Below are positions 1 through 8,297 of a stretch of DNA of 45,445 nt, piece after piece. Position 1 is the stretch's first letter. The number at the start of each line of letters is the position of its first letter. The notes under the pieces are model-generated. The model was not told where the DNA came from. It did not search any database and saw only the letters and a list, made by a program, of their open reading frames with translations. A program made the position numbers and the translations under genes. This DNA is from DAOQAU01 sp964640325 (lineage in GTDB: Bacteria; Cyanobacteriota; Vampirovibrionia; Gastranaerophilales; Gastranaerophilaceae), in NCBI GenBank assembly GCA_964640325.1, contig CAZXID010000014.1:1-45445 (forward strand), read 5' to 3'.

Positions 1-642
1 TATAGGCAAAACCTCTTGGATCTCTTCTGCACGCTCTATCGGCTTAACAACAGGTGTAACCGAAGGCTCTTTTTCAATTCTTTGAGGCTTTATGTCAATA
101 TTTTCTGCCTGTTGAACTGCTTTTGGCTGAACCTCTTGCACAGTTTCAGGCTTAACCAAAGGCTGGTTTTCGACTATTATTTGGGGTGCAGATTTAGAAT
201 TCAAGTCAGAATTTTTTTCTGGGCTCAAAGATGGTTTTACTTGAACAGGTAATGGCAAAACCTCCATAATAGCTTCAACAAGCGGTTTTACTTCTAAAGA
301 TTTATTTTCTTTTTTTGATTTTAAATTTTCTTCGGACTTTGTAATTTGAATTCCTTTTGTTTCAGGAACATGGATTAAAGAATCAACTTTTTCTAATATC
401 GGCAATTGAATATTATTATTTATGGTATTTACAGATTCTTCAACAACTCGATTCACAAATTCGTTAACTTTCTCATCCCTTGATTCGACATTTTTTGCAG
501 CTGATTTCACCTCGGAAATTGCTTCAATTTCATTTTTAAATGAAATTTTTTCAGGATTTACGACAAAATTAACATTTTGAAACGAGGAATTACCATTAGC
601 TGTTTTTTGTTCATTTTTAATTTTTGTAGTATCAATATTCAT
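1..642 (-). CDS. Partial protein downstream of fliJ, possible hook-length control (FliK-like) N-terminal part
   Basis: The reverse strand is open from ATG at 642 to the window edge, giving at least 214 residues beginning MNIDTTKIKNEQKT. The visible part is low in complexity, rich in Glu, Lys, Pro, Val and Asn, with repeated Lys-Pro and Val-Pro stretches and no membrane segment or signal peptide. The start lies inside the end of fliJ (11-base overlap), so the two are probably translationally coupled. FliK proteins have long, poorly conserved, Pro/Gln-rich N-terminal halves and are often found after fliJ, so FliK is the best guess. The diagnostic C-terminal domain is outside the window, so the name is inference. 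Confidence 0.6.
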   Translation of the reverse strand, partial: MNIDTTKIKNEQKTANGNSSFQNVNFVVNPEKISFKNEIEAISEVKSAAKNVESRDEKVNEFVNRVVEESVNTINNNIQLPILEKVDSLIHVPETKGIQITKSEENLKSKKENKSLEVKPLVEAIMEVLPLPVQVKPSLSPEKNSDLNSKSAPQIIVENQPLVKPETVQEVQPKAVQQAENIDIKPQRIEKEPSVTPVVKPIERAEEIQEVLPI

Positions 643-1135
643 CTAAAGTTTCTCTTTCTATCTGCTCTACTTGTCTCAAAAGTTCCTTTTCTTCTTCTTC
701 GTCTTGTTGCCTTGCCCTTTGAAAATGTCTTTGTACTCCGACTTCTGATAACTGTTTCAATTCCGCCCTTTTTTCTTCTTCCAGATAAACCTCTTTGGCT
801 CTTTCCTTATGTTTTTCCAGTACTTTTACGGCTTTTTCATATTCAACAAGGAGCTCAATTTCTTCCCTAAGCGTTTGCTCTTTTTCCTGCCTTATCTGTT
901 CAAGCATTTGTGCCTTTTCCCAAAGATGTTTTAAATACTTATCAAAAGCTTCCATTAAAAGTGCATCGGCTTTTCTTTGATTTATTTTTACTTCTTTTAT
1001 TTCGGCATCGTTTCTCCTAATGTTTTCTTCTGCTATCGCAAGATCTCTTTGTGCCCTCTGTACGACAAGAAGCTGCTCTTCCTTTTTTCGGATTCTAAAA
1101 TCAAGTATTTTCTGTAATCTGTAAACAAAAGGCAT
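632..1135 (-). CDS. fliJ: Flagellar export protein FliJ
   Basis: The 167-residue protein is nearly all charged alpha-helical coiled coil, starting MPFVYRLQKILDFRIRKKEEQ, which matches the FliJ opening (hydrophobic/basic 'RLxKxLDxR', then a long heptad coil) and its usual length of about 150 residues. FliJ is the soluble stalk-like component of the flagellar type III export apparatus; it interacts with the ATPase FliI and the export gate and escorts empty chaperones. The gene overlaps the next ORF by 11 bases. No Shine-Dalgarno is seen before the ATG; instead a TGTAAT hexamer lies 6 bases upstream (1142-1147 on the reverse strand), one mismatch from a -10 box. The YscO family of injectisomes is an alternative, but nothing else here suggests one. 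Confidence 0.8.
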   Translation of the reverse strand: MPFVYRLQKILDFRIRKKEEQLLVVQRAQRDLAIAEENIRRNDAEIKEVKINQRKADALLMEAFDKYLKHLWEKAQMLEQIRQEKEQTLREEIELLVEYEKAVKVLEKHKERAKEVYLEEEKRAELKQLSEVGVQRHFQRARQQDEEEEKELLRQVEQIERETLDEY

Positions 1136-1248
1136 GGCATAATTACACTTTCACACATTAATTATGTCCTATAACACCGGTTTTTTACACATCTAAATGT
1201 ATGATTATGTTCTTGTTTTAAGGATTTTAATGCAAAAGTCAAATTAAA

Positions 1249-1289
1249 AAATCGGGCGGGAATTTTTTAAAAAAATTCCCGCCCGATTT
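1249..1289. terminator. Bidirectional intrinsic terminator
   Basis: Perfect inverted repeat: a 20-base arm at 1249-1268 (aaatcgggcgggaatttttt) matches the reverse complement at 1270-1289. The GC core is flanked by A- and T-runs on both strands. It follows the phosphoesterase gene on the reverse strand and precedes fliJ. Confidence 0.85.
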
Positions 1290-1316
1290 AATTTAAAAAT
1301 TACAATATTAACTTAT

Positions 1317-2807
1317 TTAATCAACAATCTGAATTCTACCGTCAAGCTGAATTTCAACAGGGCCTTTGGCCTTTTTAATATAATCTATGGCGCATTTATC
1401 CTTATCAAAATCAAATCTGGCTAAAGCAGAATTTCTTTTATCCAGCATTGAATAACCGTCACCGCCTCTTGTTAAAAAATCGTGCATGCCTGCAGTATAT
1501 TTTTTGTCAACACTAGGATTATTTATATCCACTATCGTTTCTTTATTGTATCTGTCTATTATTCTTGCCTCAAGCAATTCACCGGCTTTGTTTATTTTAT
1601 ATCTTATACCTGCAACCTGCATAATTCCTGGCTTAAAATCGGACTTAGTTAATGATTTTGCTCCAAATTTTAAAGCTTCGACAATTTCTTTTTCTGTGAG
1701 CTCAACTATTGTCATTTTATCTTTAAAGGGGGTAAGACTTGTTATATCTCGTGTATAAACATCTCCGGCGACAAATTCACCTCTCATATTTGAAGCATTA
1801 ATCAAGGCAATATCTGTTTTAAGCTCACTTTTTATAGCATCTGCAAGAAAACTCGCGTTAGGATTTTCTTCTGCCAATCTATTTAATTCTTTATCATAGG
1901 CTTTTGATACAAAGCCTACTTTTTCTGATTTTCCTATAATTGTGTCAAAAAAGTATTTCATGGGTGCATTTTTTGAAAAACTTTTCGTTTCTTGAACATT
2001 ATTTTGGACCTGCTTTATAACTCCGTTTTGATTAAATTCTAAATTCAGTATCCCAAAATTATTACCGTCTTTTCCAGCCTGCGTTATAACAACAGGTTCA
2101 CCTGTTATTTTTGAATAAAAAAGATTTTTGCCTTCTTCGACCCCTTTTATCAAATCATGAGAATGCCCTCCGATAATGACATCAATCCCTGAAGTTTCTT
2201 GAGCAATGCGTTTTTCTAATTCATGACCGCCATGTGAGAGCAAAATTATTTTATTTACGCCCTGTTGTTTAAGATTATCTGCTTCTTGCTGAACTTCTTT
2301 TATAGTTTGTTCCCATTCATCTACTGTTATTCCGGCAAAATTTTCCGGATTTTTTATTCTTAAAAATATATCACTTGGCATAATGCCCATAATCCCATAT
2401 TTATTCCCGTCAATTTCTTGAATATAAGATTTCAAAATTTTACCATTCCAAGGATTATTATCAACAATATTGGCATTTAATCCAAGCAGCTTATAATTAT
2501 GATTTTTTGTTAATTCCATTAACATTTCAGGAGGGATATCACATTCGTGATTACCAACGGCAGTGGCATTTATACCTATTATTTTCAAAAATTCCGCAAT
2601 TGCTTTATTTTCTTTGATTCCTGAGCCTAACATGGTATCTCCCGAGGACAATTTTAATTTATCGGTTTTTTCCTGAGGAGTAAATGAATCAAATTGATCT
2701 GAAGCAGTTTTGATTCTTTCCATTTTTGGAACCTGACCATGAATATCATTTACATAAAAAATGCTGGTTTTAGTTGTTATTGGATTTTGCGATACCGAGC
2801 TTACCAT
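1317..2807 (-). CDS. 5'-nucleotidase / 2',3'-cyclic phosphodiesterase family metallophosphoesterase
   Basis: The 496-residue protein has the two-domain UshA/5'-nucleotidase layout. The N-terminal metallophosphatase domain shows NDIHG (D21, H23), SSGD (D57), GNHE (N86-H87), LSHGGHE and GGHSH, the five dimetal motifs. The C-terminal substrate domain shows NASNMRGEF and a TPFKDK segment followed by the ELTEKEIVEAL helix. The family removes phosphate from nucleotides, usually in the periplasm. Unusually, no signal peptide or lipobox is visible: the metal motif begins at residue 19. The start is well supported by GTGGGGGAAAT directly before ATG, so a missed upstream leader is unlikely. It is monocistronic and ends at a strong terminator. 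The exact substrate cannot be told. Confidence 0.88.
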   Translation of the reverse strand: MVSSVSQNPITTKTSIFYVNDIHGQVPKMERIKTASDQFDSFTPQEKTDKLKLSSGDTMLGSGIKENKAIAEFLKIIGINATAVGNHECDIPPEMLMELTKNHNYKLLGLNANIVDNNPWNGKILKSYIQEIDGNKYGIMGIMPSDIFLRIKNPENFAGITVDEWEQTIKEVQQEADNLKQQGVNKIILLSHGGHELEKRIAQETSGIDVIIGGHSHDLIKGVEEGKNLFYSKITGEPVVITQAGKDGNNFGILNLEFNQNGVIKQVQNNVQETKSFSKNAPMKYFFDTIIGKSEKVGFVSKAYDKELNRLAEENPNASFLADAIKSELKTDIALINASNMRGEFVAGDVYTRDITSLTPFKDKMTIVELTEKEIVEALKFGAKSLTKSDFKPGIMQVAGIRYKINKAGELLEARIIDRYNKETIVDINNPSVDKKYTAGMHDFLTRGGDGYSMLDKRNSALARFDFDKDKCAIDYIKKAKGPVEIQLDGRIQIVD

Positions 2808-2953
2808 ATTTCCCCCACTTATATACTTCTGAGTGCATTAAATCCCGTGAATAAAATTTTTTGATAATATTTAAAGTTTTTGTTACATATATTTTACATA
2901 AAACAAAATAATTCCAAAATGTTCATATAGTTGCCAAAAAATTCACCAAAGCA

Positions 2954-2966
2954 TATAATTTTAATC
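2954..2966 (+). promoter_or_regulatory. -10 box 7 bases before the kinase ATG (predicted leaderless start)
   Basis: TATAAT lies at 2954-2959 and the ATG at 2967. Transcription starting 6-8 bases after the box would begin essentially at the ATG, and there is no Shine-Dalgarno. No good -35 box is visible. Confidence 0.6.
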
Positions 2967-4226
2967 ATGCAAAATAATTCTTACAGAAACGCCATTAAAT
3001 TTCTGCCCACTCTGTTTGACAATAAAATCCAGATGGATACAAGCGCAGAAGCTCTTTTTGTTGCAATAAAAAGGATTATAAATTTTGATGATGCTTACAT
3101 TTTTTTCTTAAACCCCGATAGCATCCAGCTTAAATATACCTACGGTAAATACTCTAATCTTAAGCCCGAACAGACTTTTTTTGTTAATGATAAGCTTAAG
3201 CACGAACTTTTTAGCGAAAAATCTCAGATTATTGATAAAAATTCACACCTGATAAATGCACTAAAATTCCTTAATTATAATTCGTTTATTGTCTCAAAAC
3301 TAACAATAAGAAATACCGTTTACGGATTTATGCTGGTTTGTAAAAAAGATAATAAATTCTACTCAACGGAAGATATGGAAATTATGGAAAGTGTTTCTGC
3401 GATAATTTCTTACATGATTAAAGATTTAGAGCTTTCAAGTGTTTTTAAAATGCAGCTTAAAGCCCTGAAAGATGGAATAATTCAAACGGACAGAGCTTAT
3501 AAAACGATTAAAGAACAAAATTTAAAAATTCTTGAAGCAGACAAAATTAAAAACGAATTTCTTGCAAATATTTCTCACGAACTGAGAACTCCGCTAAACG
3601 CAATTATAGGTTTTTCCGAAGTTTTATCGGCAAAGCTTTTCGGCGACTTGAACGAAAAACAGGATGAATATATCAAGGACATCCATGTTTCCGGGCTTCA
3701 CCTTTTGGGAATGATTAACGAAATTCTAGATATTTCAAAAATTGAAGCAAACGCCATGAGCCTTAACAGAACGACTTTCATGATTTCAACAGCGATTAAT
3801 GAAGTTTTAAATGTTATAAAACCTCTTGCTGATAAGAAAAAAATTACCATTGAAAAAACAATTAAAAATGACGGTCAATTTTTTGCCGACTTTCAAAAAA
3901 TAAGTCAAATTTTATACAACCTTCTGAACAATGCCATTAAATTTTCTGATGAAAAAGGGAAGGTTAAAGTGTATGTCGAACTGACTCCTGAGGAACTTAT
4001 TTTAAAAATCGAAGACAACGGCGTAGGAATCGATGAAAAATTCCACGGCAAAATTTTTGCAAAATTTGTTCAACTCGAAAGTTCATACACAAAAAAGGAA
4101 AGCTCGACAGGTTTAGGGCTTACCATTACAAAAGAATTGGTCGAAATGCACGGCGGAGAAATTTCTCTCAAAAGCGAAATTAACAAAGGCAGTACTTTTA
4201 TAGTCAAAATACCAGCAAAGGAGTAA
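2967..4226 (+). CDS. Soluble sensor histidine kinase (GAF-like sensor, HisKA, HATPase_c)
   Basis: From the ATG at 2967 the protein has 419 residues. Residues of about 15-155 look like a GAF-type sensor fold, with no membrane segment, so the signal is probably cytoplasmic. A short coil leads to the H-box ISHELRTPLN (phospho-accepting His about residue 204). The ATPase domain shows the N-box LLNNAIKFSDEKG, G1 EDNGVGID and G2 STGLGL, ending with the usual GS.F.V.IP tail. A TTG at 2931 opens the frame 12 codons earlier, but the perfect -10 box between it and the ATG argues for 2967. The receiver gene follows after 2 bases, so the two form a two-component pair. Confidence 0.9.
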   Translation: MQNNSYRNAIKFLPTLFDNKIQMDTSAEALFVAIKRIINFDDAYIFFLNPDSIQLKYTYGKYSNLKPEQTFFVNDKLKHELFSEKSQIIDKNSHLINALKFLNYNSFIVSKLTIRNTVYGFMLVCKKDNKFYSTEDMEIMESVSAIISYMIKDLELSSVFKMQLKALKDGIIQTDRAYKTIKEQNLKILEADKIKNEFLANISHELRTPLNAIIGFSEVLSAKLFGDLNEKQDEYIKDIHVSGLHLLGMINEILDISKIEANAMSLNRTTFMISTAINEVLNVIKPLADKKKITIEKTIKNDGQFFADFQKISQILYNLLNNAIKFSDEKGKVKVYVELTPEELILKIEDNGVGIDEKFHGKIFAKFVQLESSYTKKESSTGLGLTITKELVEMHGGEISLKSEINKGSTFIVKIPAKE

Positions 4227-4228
4227 TT

Positions 4229-4585
4229 GTGGCTAAAATTCTAATTGCGGAAGACAACGATTTAAATTTAAAACTCATGTACGATATTTTAATTACACAA
4301 GGGCATGAAGTTGATTGCGCAACTGACGGACAAATGGCTTTAGACTTGCTTTCAAGCAAAAAATATGACTTACTTTTACTTGACCTCCAAATGCCAAAAC
4401 TTTCGGGCTTTGATGTTATGAAAGAAATTTTTAAACAAAAAATCCAAATAAAAACAGTTGTGGTATCTGCCTGCGTAATGTCAGATGAAATCAACAGGGC
4501 AAAAGATTTGGGCTGTGAAGAATTTATAGTAAAACCAATAAGACTTCACGAATTTTTAAGCACAGTGAATAGAGTTTTGAGATAA
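4229..4585 (+). CDS. Single-domain response regulator (DivK/CheY type)
   Basis: The 118 residues are a stand-alone receiver domain. The acidic pair E8-D9, phospho-acceptor D52 (LLLLDLQMP), S80 and K102 (VKP) are all in place. With no output domain, it probably passes phosphate on or acts by protein contact. The start is GTG, fixed by AAAGGAG at 4217-4223, which overlaps the kinase stop codon, so translation is coupled. The 3' end overlaps the convergent dus gene by 30 bases. The partner is almost certainly the preceding kinase. Confidence 0.92.
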   Translation: MAKILIAEDNDLNLKLMYDILITQGHEVDCATDGQMALDLLSSKKYDLLLLDLQMPKLSGFDVMKEIFKQKIQIKTVVVSACVMSDEINRAKDLGCEEFIVKPIRLHEFLSTVNRVLR

Positions 4586-5536
4586 AATCTCATCAAGTAT
4601 TTTTATTATTTTTTTGTAATCGTCTTCCACAACCAAAGCCCCTCTGTATTTTGCAGCGTTTTGTACCCCGCTGATGTAGTAAGGATAAAACTTTCTGACA
4701 AATTTTATTCCGACATTTTTGCCCCTGAATTCTATCTCACCATTTAAATGTTCTTTAAGCGCTTGAATTTTTTCTTCTAATGAAGGTGGTGGCAATTTTT
4801 CACCCGTATTCAAATAATGTTCAATCCTTGAAATCAAAGTCACATCGCCTAAAACTCCTCTTCCCAGCGCAATTCCGTCCGCAGTTGAAATTTCAAGACA
4901 CTGCAGGGCACTTTCAATTGAGACCACATCCCCGTTTGCAAAAACCGGAATATCGACACTTTGTTTAAGTTCTCTGATTTTTGTCCAATCGGCGTTGCCT
5001 GAATACATTTGGCTTCGTGTTCTGGCATGAATTGTTATAAAATCGGCCCCCGCTGCTTGCATTTTAGACCCGAAATCAACAAAATTAAGCTCATCAAGCG
5101 TATATCCGAGCCTGAATTTTACGCTTACCGGAATATTTACCACAGATTTTACCGATTTAACTATCTCACATGCCAACTTCGGATTTCTCATAAGTGCACA
5201 TCCGTCTTGGCCTTTTACCACTTTGTTTACAGGACAACCCATATTTATATCAATAATATCAGCATGTTTTTCCAAAATTTTTGCAGCTTTTGCCATTAAT
5301 TCAGGTTTGTGCCCGCTAAGCTGATAAGCAATAGGAGAGTGATTTTCGTCCCTTTTTAAAATATCAGCTTCCTGAATTTGCATAAGCGCTTCGGAGCTTA
5401 TCATCTCGGTGGTCAAAAGAGTGCTTTTTGAATGCTTTCTTATAAGATTTCGCAGAACATAGTCGGTTATTCCTGCCATAGGTGCAAGCGAAACCCGACT
5501 TTTTAAAATTAAATCACCGATTTTTATTTCATTCAT
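4556..5536 (-). CDS. dusB: tRNA-dihydrouridine synthase (DusB-like)
   Basis: This 326-residue FMN enzyme reduces uridines in the tRNA D-loop with NADPH. Seen: the N-terminal VSLAPMAGITDYVLR, the active-site segment INMGCPVNKVVKGQDGCAL with catalytic Cys and the DusB-like 'GSALM'-type context, VKFRLGY, ITIHARTR.QMYSG.ADW, and VFANGDV with GIALGRG for phosphate binding. The C-terminal helical tRNA-binding domain is present. The length is normal. The ATG lies in the 8-base overlap with the stop of the upstream TPR gene, so the two are probably cotranscribed. DusB is the most likely subfamily, but bacteria outside Proteobacteria often have one generalist Dus. Confidence 0.92.
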   Translation of the reverse strand: MNEIKIGDLILKSRVSLAPMAGITDYVLRNLIRKHSKSTLLTTEMISSEALMQIQEADILKRDENHSPIAYQLSGHKPELMAKAAKILEKHADIIDINMGCPVNKVVKGQDGCALMRNPKLACEIVKSVKSVVNIPVSVKFRLGYTLDELNFVDFGSKMQAAGADFITIHARTRSQMYSGNADWTKIRELKQSVDIPVFANGDVVSIESALQCLEISTADGIALGRGVLGDVTLISRIEHYLNTGEKLPPPSLEEKIQALKEHLNGEIEFRGKNVGIKFVRKFYPYYISGVQNAAKYRGALVVEDDYKKIIKILDEILSQNSIHCA

Positions 5537-7640
5537 ACTGTTTTAATTCTTTTATTCTGGACTCAGAATATTTTTTATATTCGTTTTGCTCAGGAGTGAG
5601 CGAAACATATTTTTTGTAATTCAAAAGGGCATTTTTATACTGCATAAGTGCATCATAATCAAGCGCCATCAAATAATATATAACCGTTAATTCAGAGCTG
5701 TACTGAATTGCCCTTTTATAATCTGCAAGTGCTATGGCGTATTTTTTTTGTTCATCGCTGATTAATCCCCTGTAATAATAAGCATAGGCGTTTTTAGAAT
5801 CATCGGTCAAAATCTGATTAATAAGCCTGAGAGCATTTACATAATCAGCTTTTTCATAATAACCGATAGCAATATCCATTAATTTGATATTAGCCTGCTC
5901 TACAACAGTTTGATACAAATCCTGTGCTCTGGTGTTTTCTTTGTTTATAGAAAGAGCTTTTTTAAGATAAAGTTTTGCATTTGCCCAATCTTCTTTTTCA
6001 GAATACAAAACCCCTATATAATAAGCTACATCAGAATTTGTAGACTCTAAATCGAAAGCTTTTTTATAATATTCGATTGCCTTGTCGTTATCATTTAAAG
6101 ACTTGTAACAAATTGCCACCCCGCTTAAAGAATCAAAAGTCGCAGGCTGAATTGCTCCATAAGAAGCAAGTGCCTTTTGAAAATCGTTATTTTTGTAATA
6201 TTCATAAGCCTCTTCAATTTTTGTGGAACTTTCTTCTTCTTGAAGTGAAGCAATATTGTCAATTATTTGTTTATTTGTCGGAAATCTGTTTTTTGCATTT
6301 TGCAAAACCTGTAAAGCCTGTTTTATATCGTTTTTTTGCCTATAACAAATAGAAAGATTTACATAAATTTCGGGGTTATTAACTCTGGATTTTAATACTT
6401 CCTGATAAAATAAAATCGCATCATCGTATTTTTTTTGTTTATGAAGTTCAATCGCATAAACATACATTGTATCAAGCGCCCCGCTATCTGTCATCAAGTC
6501 TTTTTGCAAATATACAAGCATATCAGAAGGTGACATTGTAGTTTTTAAGAGTTCTACAATTTGATTTTTAATATCCTGATTTGTAGGATCCATACTCAAA
6601 ACCCTTTTGTATTGGGCTATTGCATCTTGGGTTGCCCCTTTTGCAGCCAGACACTGAGCCTTGAAAAGATTTGCATCTTTATTATCCGGATATAAAGTCA
6701 AAACCGTATCATAAGCCGCTATTGCAGCATCATAATTTTTTTTCTGCTGATAAAGCGTTCCGACATTAATTCTTGTAGTGACATTTGATGGGTTAAGCTG
6801 AGCTGATTGTGAATAATACTGGAGTGCTTCGTCAAATTTATTCTGTTTTTGCAAAATAGCACCCAAATTTGCCATAACCTCGGCATCATTAGGAGTCTGC
6901 TGAAGTTTTTGCCTGTAAATCCGTTCGAGCGCAAATAAAATTTCAGGATCATCGTTACATTTTGAAAGCGCAAAATTATACTCTTGCACCGCAAAATCAT
7001 TTTGCCCCAATCTATCAAGCACCCTTGCATACTTAAGCCTCAATCCAGGATTTGTATCATCCATTGCAACGGCTTTTTGATAATAATCGGCTGCCTTAGG
7101 GTCATTACCCAGAATTTTCATAATATCGGCAAGCTGTTCTAACGCACTTTTTCTTAAAATAGGATCTGTTAAAGTTTGGGCAAATTCATACCCTGCTTCG
7201 GCAAAATTACCGTTTTCTCTTAACTCTTTTGCTTTTTGAAACCTTGATTGAGGAATTGTAGAAAATTTTGCCGCCGCCAAGCATGTATTCAAATTGTCTG
7301 TGGCACTTGCAATCGCCACAGTTGAATTTTCAATATCCTGCGCTGATGCATAATACTTTAAATAAAAAAGCGCCGCGCGATAATCATTTGCCGCAGCATT
7401 CCAATCTTTTTCATTATTTGCATAGTAATTTCCCCTTGCAAGATATGAATTTACAAGCCCGACCCTTGCCGAATTATCCAAGTAATTTATCCTAAGTGCA
7501 TTTCTGAATTCTGAAATCGCTCCGGAATACTGATACTGCGACAAATACTTCTGTCCTAAATCATAATGTTGGGCAAAATCAGCCCTAACGCTTTGAAAAC
7601 TTAAAAATAAACAAAATATTAACGAAAAAAGTTTTTTCAT
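5529..7640 (-). CDS. Secreted tetratricopeptide-repeat protein
   Basis: The 703-residue protein starts MKKLFSLIFCLFLSFQSVRA, a clear signal peptide probably cut after Ala, and is then almost entirely TPR helices. Recognisable units include NPxxxxxxxxLGxxYxxxxxYxxAIxxYxxxL patterns such as 'YDAAIAAYDTVLTLYPDN' and 'DDAILFYQEVLK'. It should act outside the cytoplasmic membrane as a scaffold for protein contacts; no catalytic domain is seen. The start at 7640 is chosen over an in-frame GTG three codons earlier because GTGAGG sits right before the ATG. It overlaps dus by 8 bases, an association that need not mean a shared function. No partner can be named. Confidence 0.88.
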   Translation of the reverse strand: MKKLFSLIFCLFLSFQSVRADFAQHYDLGQKYLSQYQYSGAISEFRNALRINYLDNSARVGLVNSYLARGNYYANNEKDWNAAANDYRAALFYLKYYASAQDIENSTVAIASATDNLNTCLAAAKFSTIPQSRFQKAKELRENGNFAEAGYEFAQTLTDPILRKSALEQLADIMKILGNDPKAADYYQKAVAMDDTNPGLRLKYARVLDRLGQNDFAVQEYNFALSKCNDDPEILFALERIYRQKLQQTPNDAEVMANLGAILQKQNKFDEALQYYSQSAQLNPSNVTTRINVGTLYQQKKNYDAAIAAYDTVLTLYPDNKDANLFKAQCLAAKGATQDAIAQYKRVLSMDPTNQDIKNQIVELLKTTMSPSDMLVYLQKDLMTDSGALDTMYVYAIELHKQKKYDDAILFYQEVLKSRVNNPEIYVNLSICYRQKNDIKQALQVLQNAKNRFPTNKQIIDNIASLQEEESSTKIEEAYEYYKNNDFQKALASYGAIQPATFDSLSGVAICYKSLNDNDKAIEYYKKAFDLESTNSDVAYYIGVLYSEKEDWANAKLYLKKALSINKENTRAQDLYQTVVEQANIKLMDIAIGYYEKADYVNALRLINQILTDDSKNAYAYYYRGLISDEQKKYAIALADYKRAIQYSSELTVIYYLMALDYDALMQYKNALLNYKKYVSLTPEQNEYKKYSESRIKELKQYE

Positions 7641-7745
7641 AAACCTCACCTCATACCCATTTTATTACAAGCATAAAAATAATTACATAGACATCTTACC
7701 AATGCACCCGCAGCAATGATTTTTACATATATTGCGAAATGTAAC

Positions 7746-7761
7746 AAAAGTATATACTTTT
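7746..7761. promoter_or_regulatory. Perfect 16-base palindrome in a divergent intergenic region
   Basis: AAAAGTATATACTTTT is its own reverse complement and lies between the divergently read TPR gene and the 7822 gene. It could be an operator for a dimeric regulator. Being AT-rich, it could also be chance. Confidence 0.35.
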
Positions 7762-7821
7762 GAAATTCATTATATGTTTTTGTTTTTATATATATGTAAG
7801 TTTAAATAAGAGGACATTAAA

Positions 7822-8217
7822 ATGGCAGCAGGAATAGAAGCTACAATATTAACTTTAATGTTAGCAAAAAACCACGACACTTATGATTTAATGGAAGTAT
7901 CAAACACTTTGAGTGAAGCCGCCGGCAGAATGACCGAACTGGCATCAAAACATTCTGATAATGTCACCAGAATAAACTGCGCATTAAATGCAAATCCAAA
8001 TGACCAAGAAGCAAAAGAAGCAATGGAAGAAGAACTTAATGAATACTATTGCAAACTCGCGGATTTAAATGATTTTAACAAAAAAATGAATTCAGAAAAA
8101 GCAAAACTGGAAACAAAAATAAACTTTGAAAACGCATCAATCGAATCATTCAACAAGATACTCAACACAAAAATCAAAAAAGATTTTACTTACGGACCGG
8201 CAGCCGGTGGCGGATAA
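7822..8217 (+). CDS. Small helical protein of unknown function
   Basis: The gene encodes 131 residues starting MAAGIEATILTLMLAKNHDTY, predicted mostly alpha-helical with coiled-coil character (Glu/Lys/Asn/Leu-rich, residues about 25-115), and ending in a Gly-rich tail (PAAGGG). No signal peptide or membrane span is clear. The start is well supported by AAGAGGA 8 bases upstream. It ends at a strong terminator, so it is a single-gene unit. Length and helicity recall small secreted helical proteins such as WXG100-like substrates, but no WXG motif is present, so I give no function. Its leader resembles that of the EF-hand gene at 38427. Confidence 0.75.
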   Translation: MAAGIEATILTLMLAKNHDTYDLMEVSNTLSEAAGRMTELASKHSDNVTRINCALNANPNDQEAKEAMEEELNEYYCKLADLNDFNKKMNSEKAKLETKINFENASIESFNKILNTKIKKDFTYGPAAGGG

Positions 8218-8253
8218 TAAAATTTAATAAAGGATACAGAGGAATAAAGAAAA

Positions 8254-8283
8254 CGAAAAAAGAGGCAAAAGCCTCTTTTTTCG
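8254..8283 (+). terminator. Intrinsic terminator after the 7822 gene
   Basis: A perfect 13-base stem (8254-8266 with 8271-8283) around loop AAAA, with a T-run in the right arm. Its last bases abut the -10 box of the next gene. Confidence 0.88.
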
Positions 8284-8284
8284 T

Positions 8285-8297
8285 GTATAATTTTTCT
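8285..8297 (+). promoter_or_regulatory. -10 box 7 bases before the DUF3326 ATG (predicted leaderless start)
   Basis: TATAAT at 8285-8290, ATG at 8298, and no Shine-Dalgarno. The box directly follows the terminator hairpin of the upstream gene, which leaves no room for a normal 5' leader. Confidence 0.65.

Noticed and set aside
2931..2966. TTG-initiated 12-codon extension of the histidine kinase
   Set aside because: A perfect -10 box lies inside it, there is no Shine-Dalgarno at the TTG, and the extension has no domain match.
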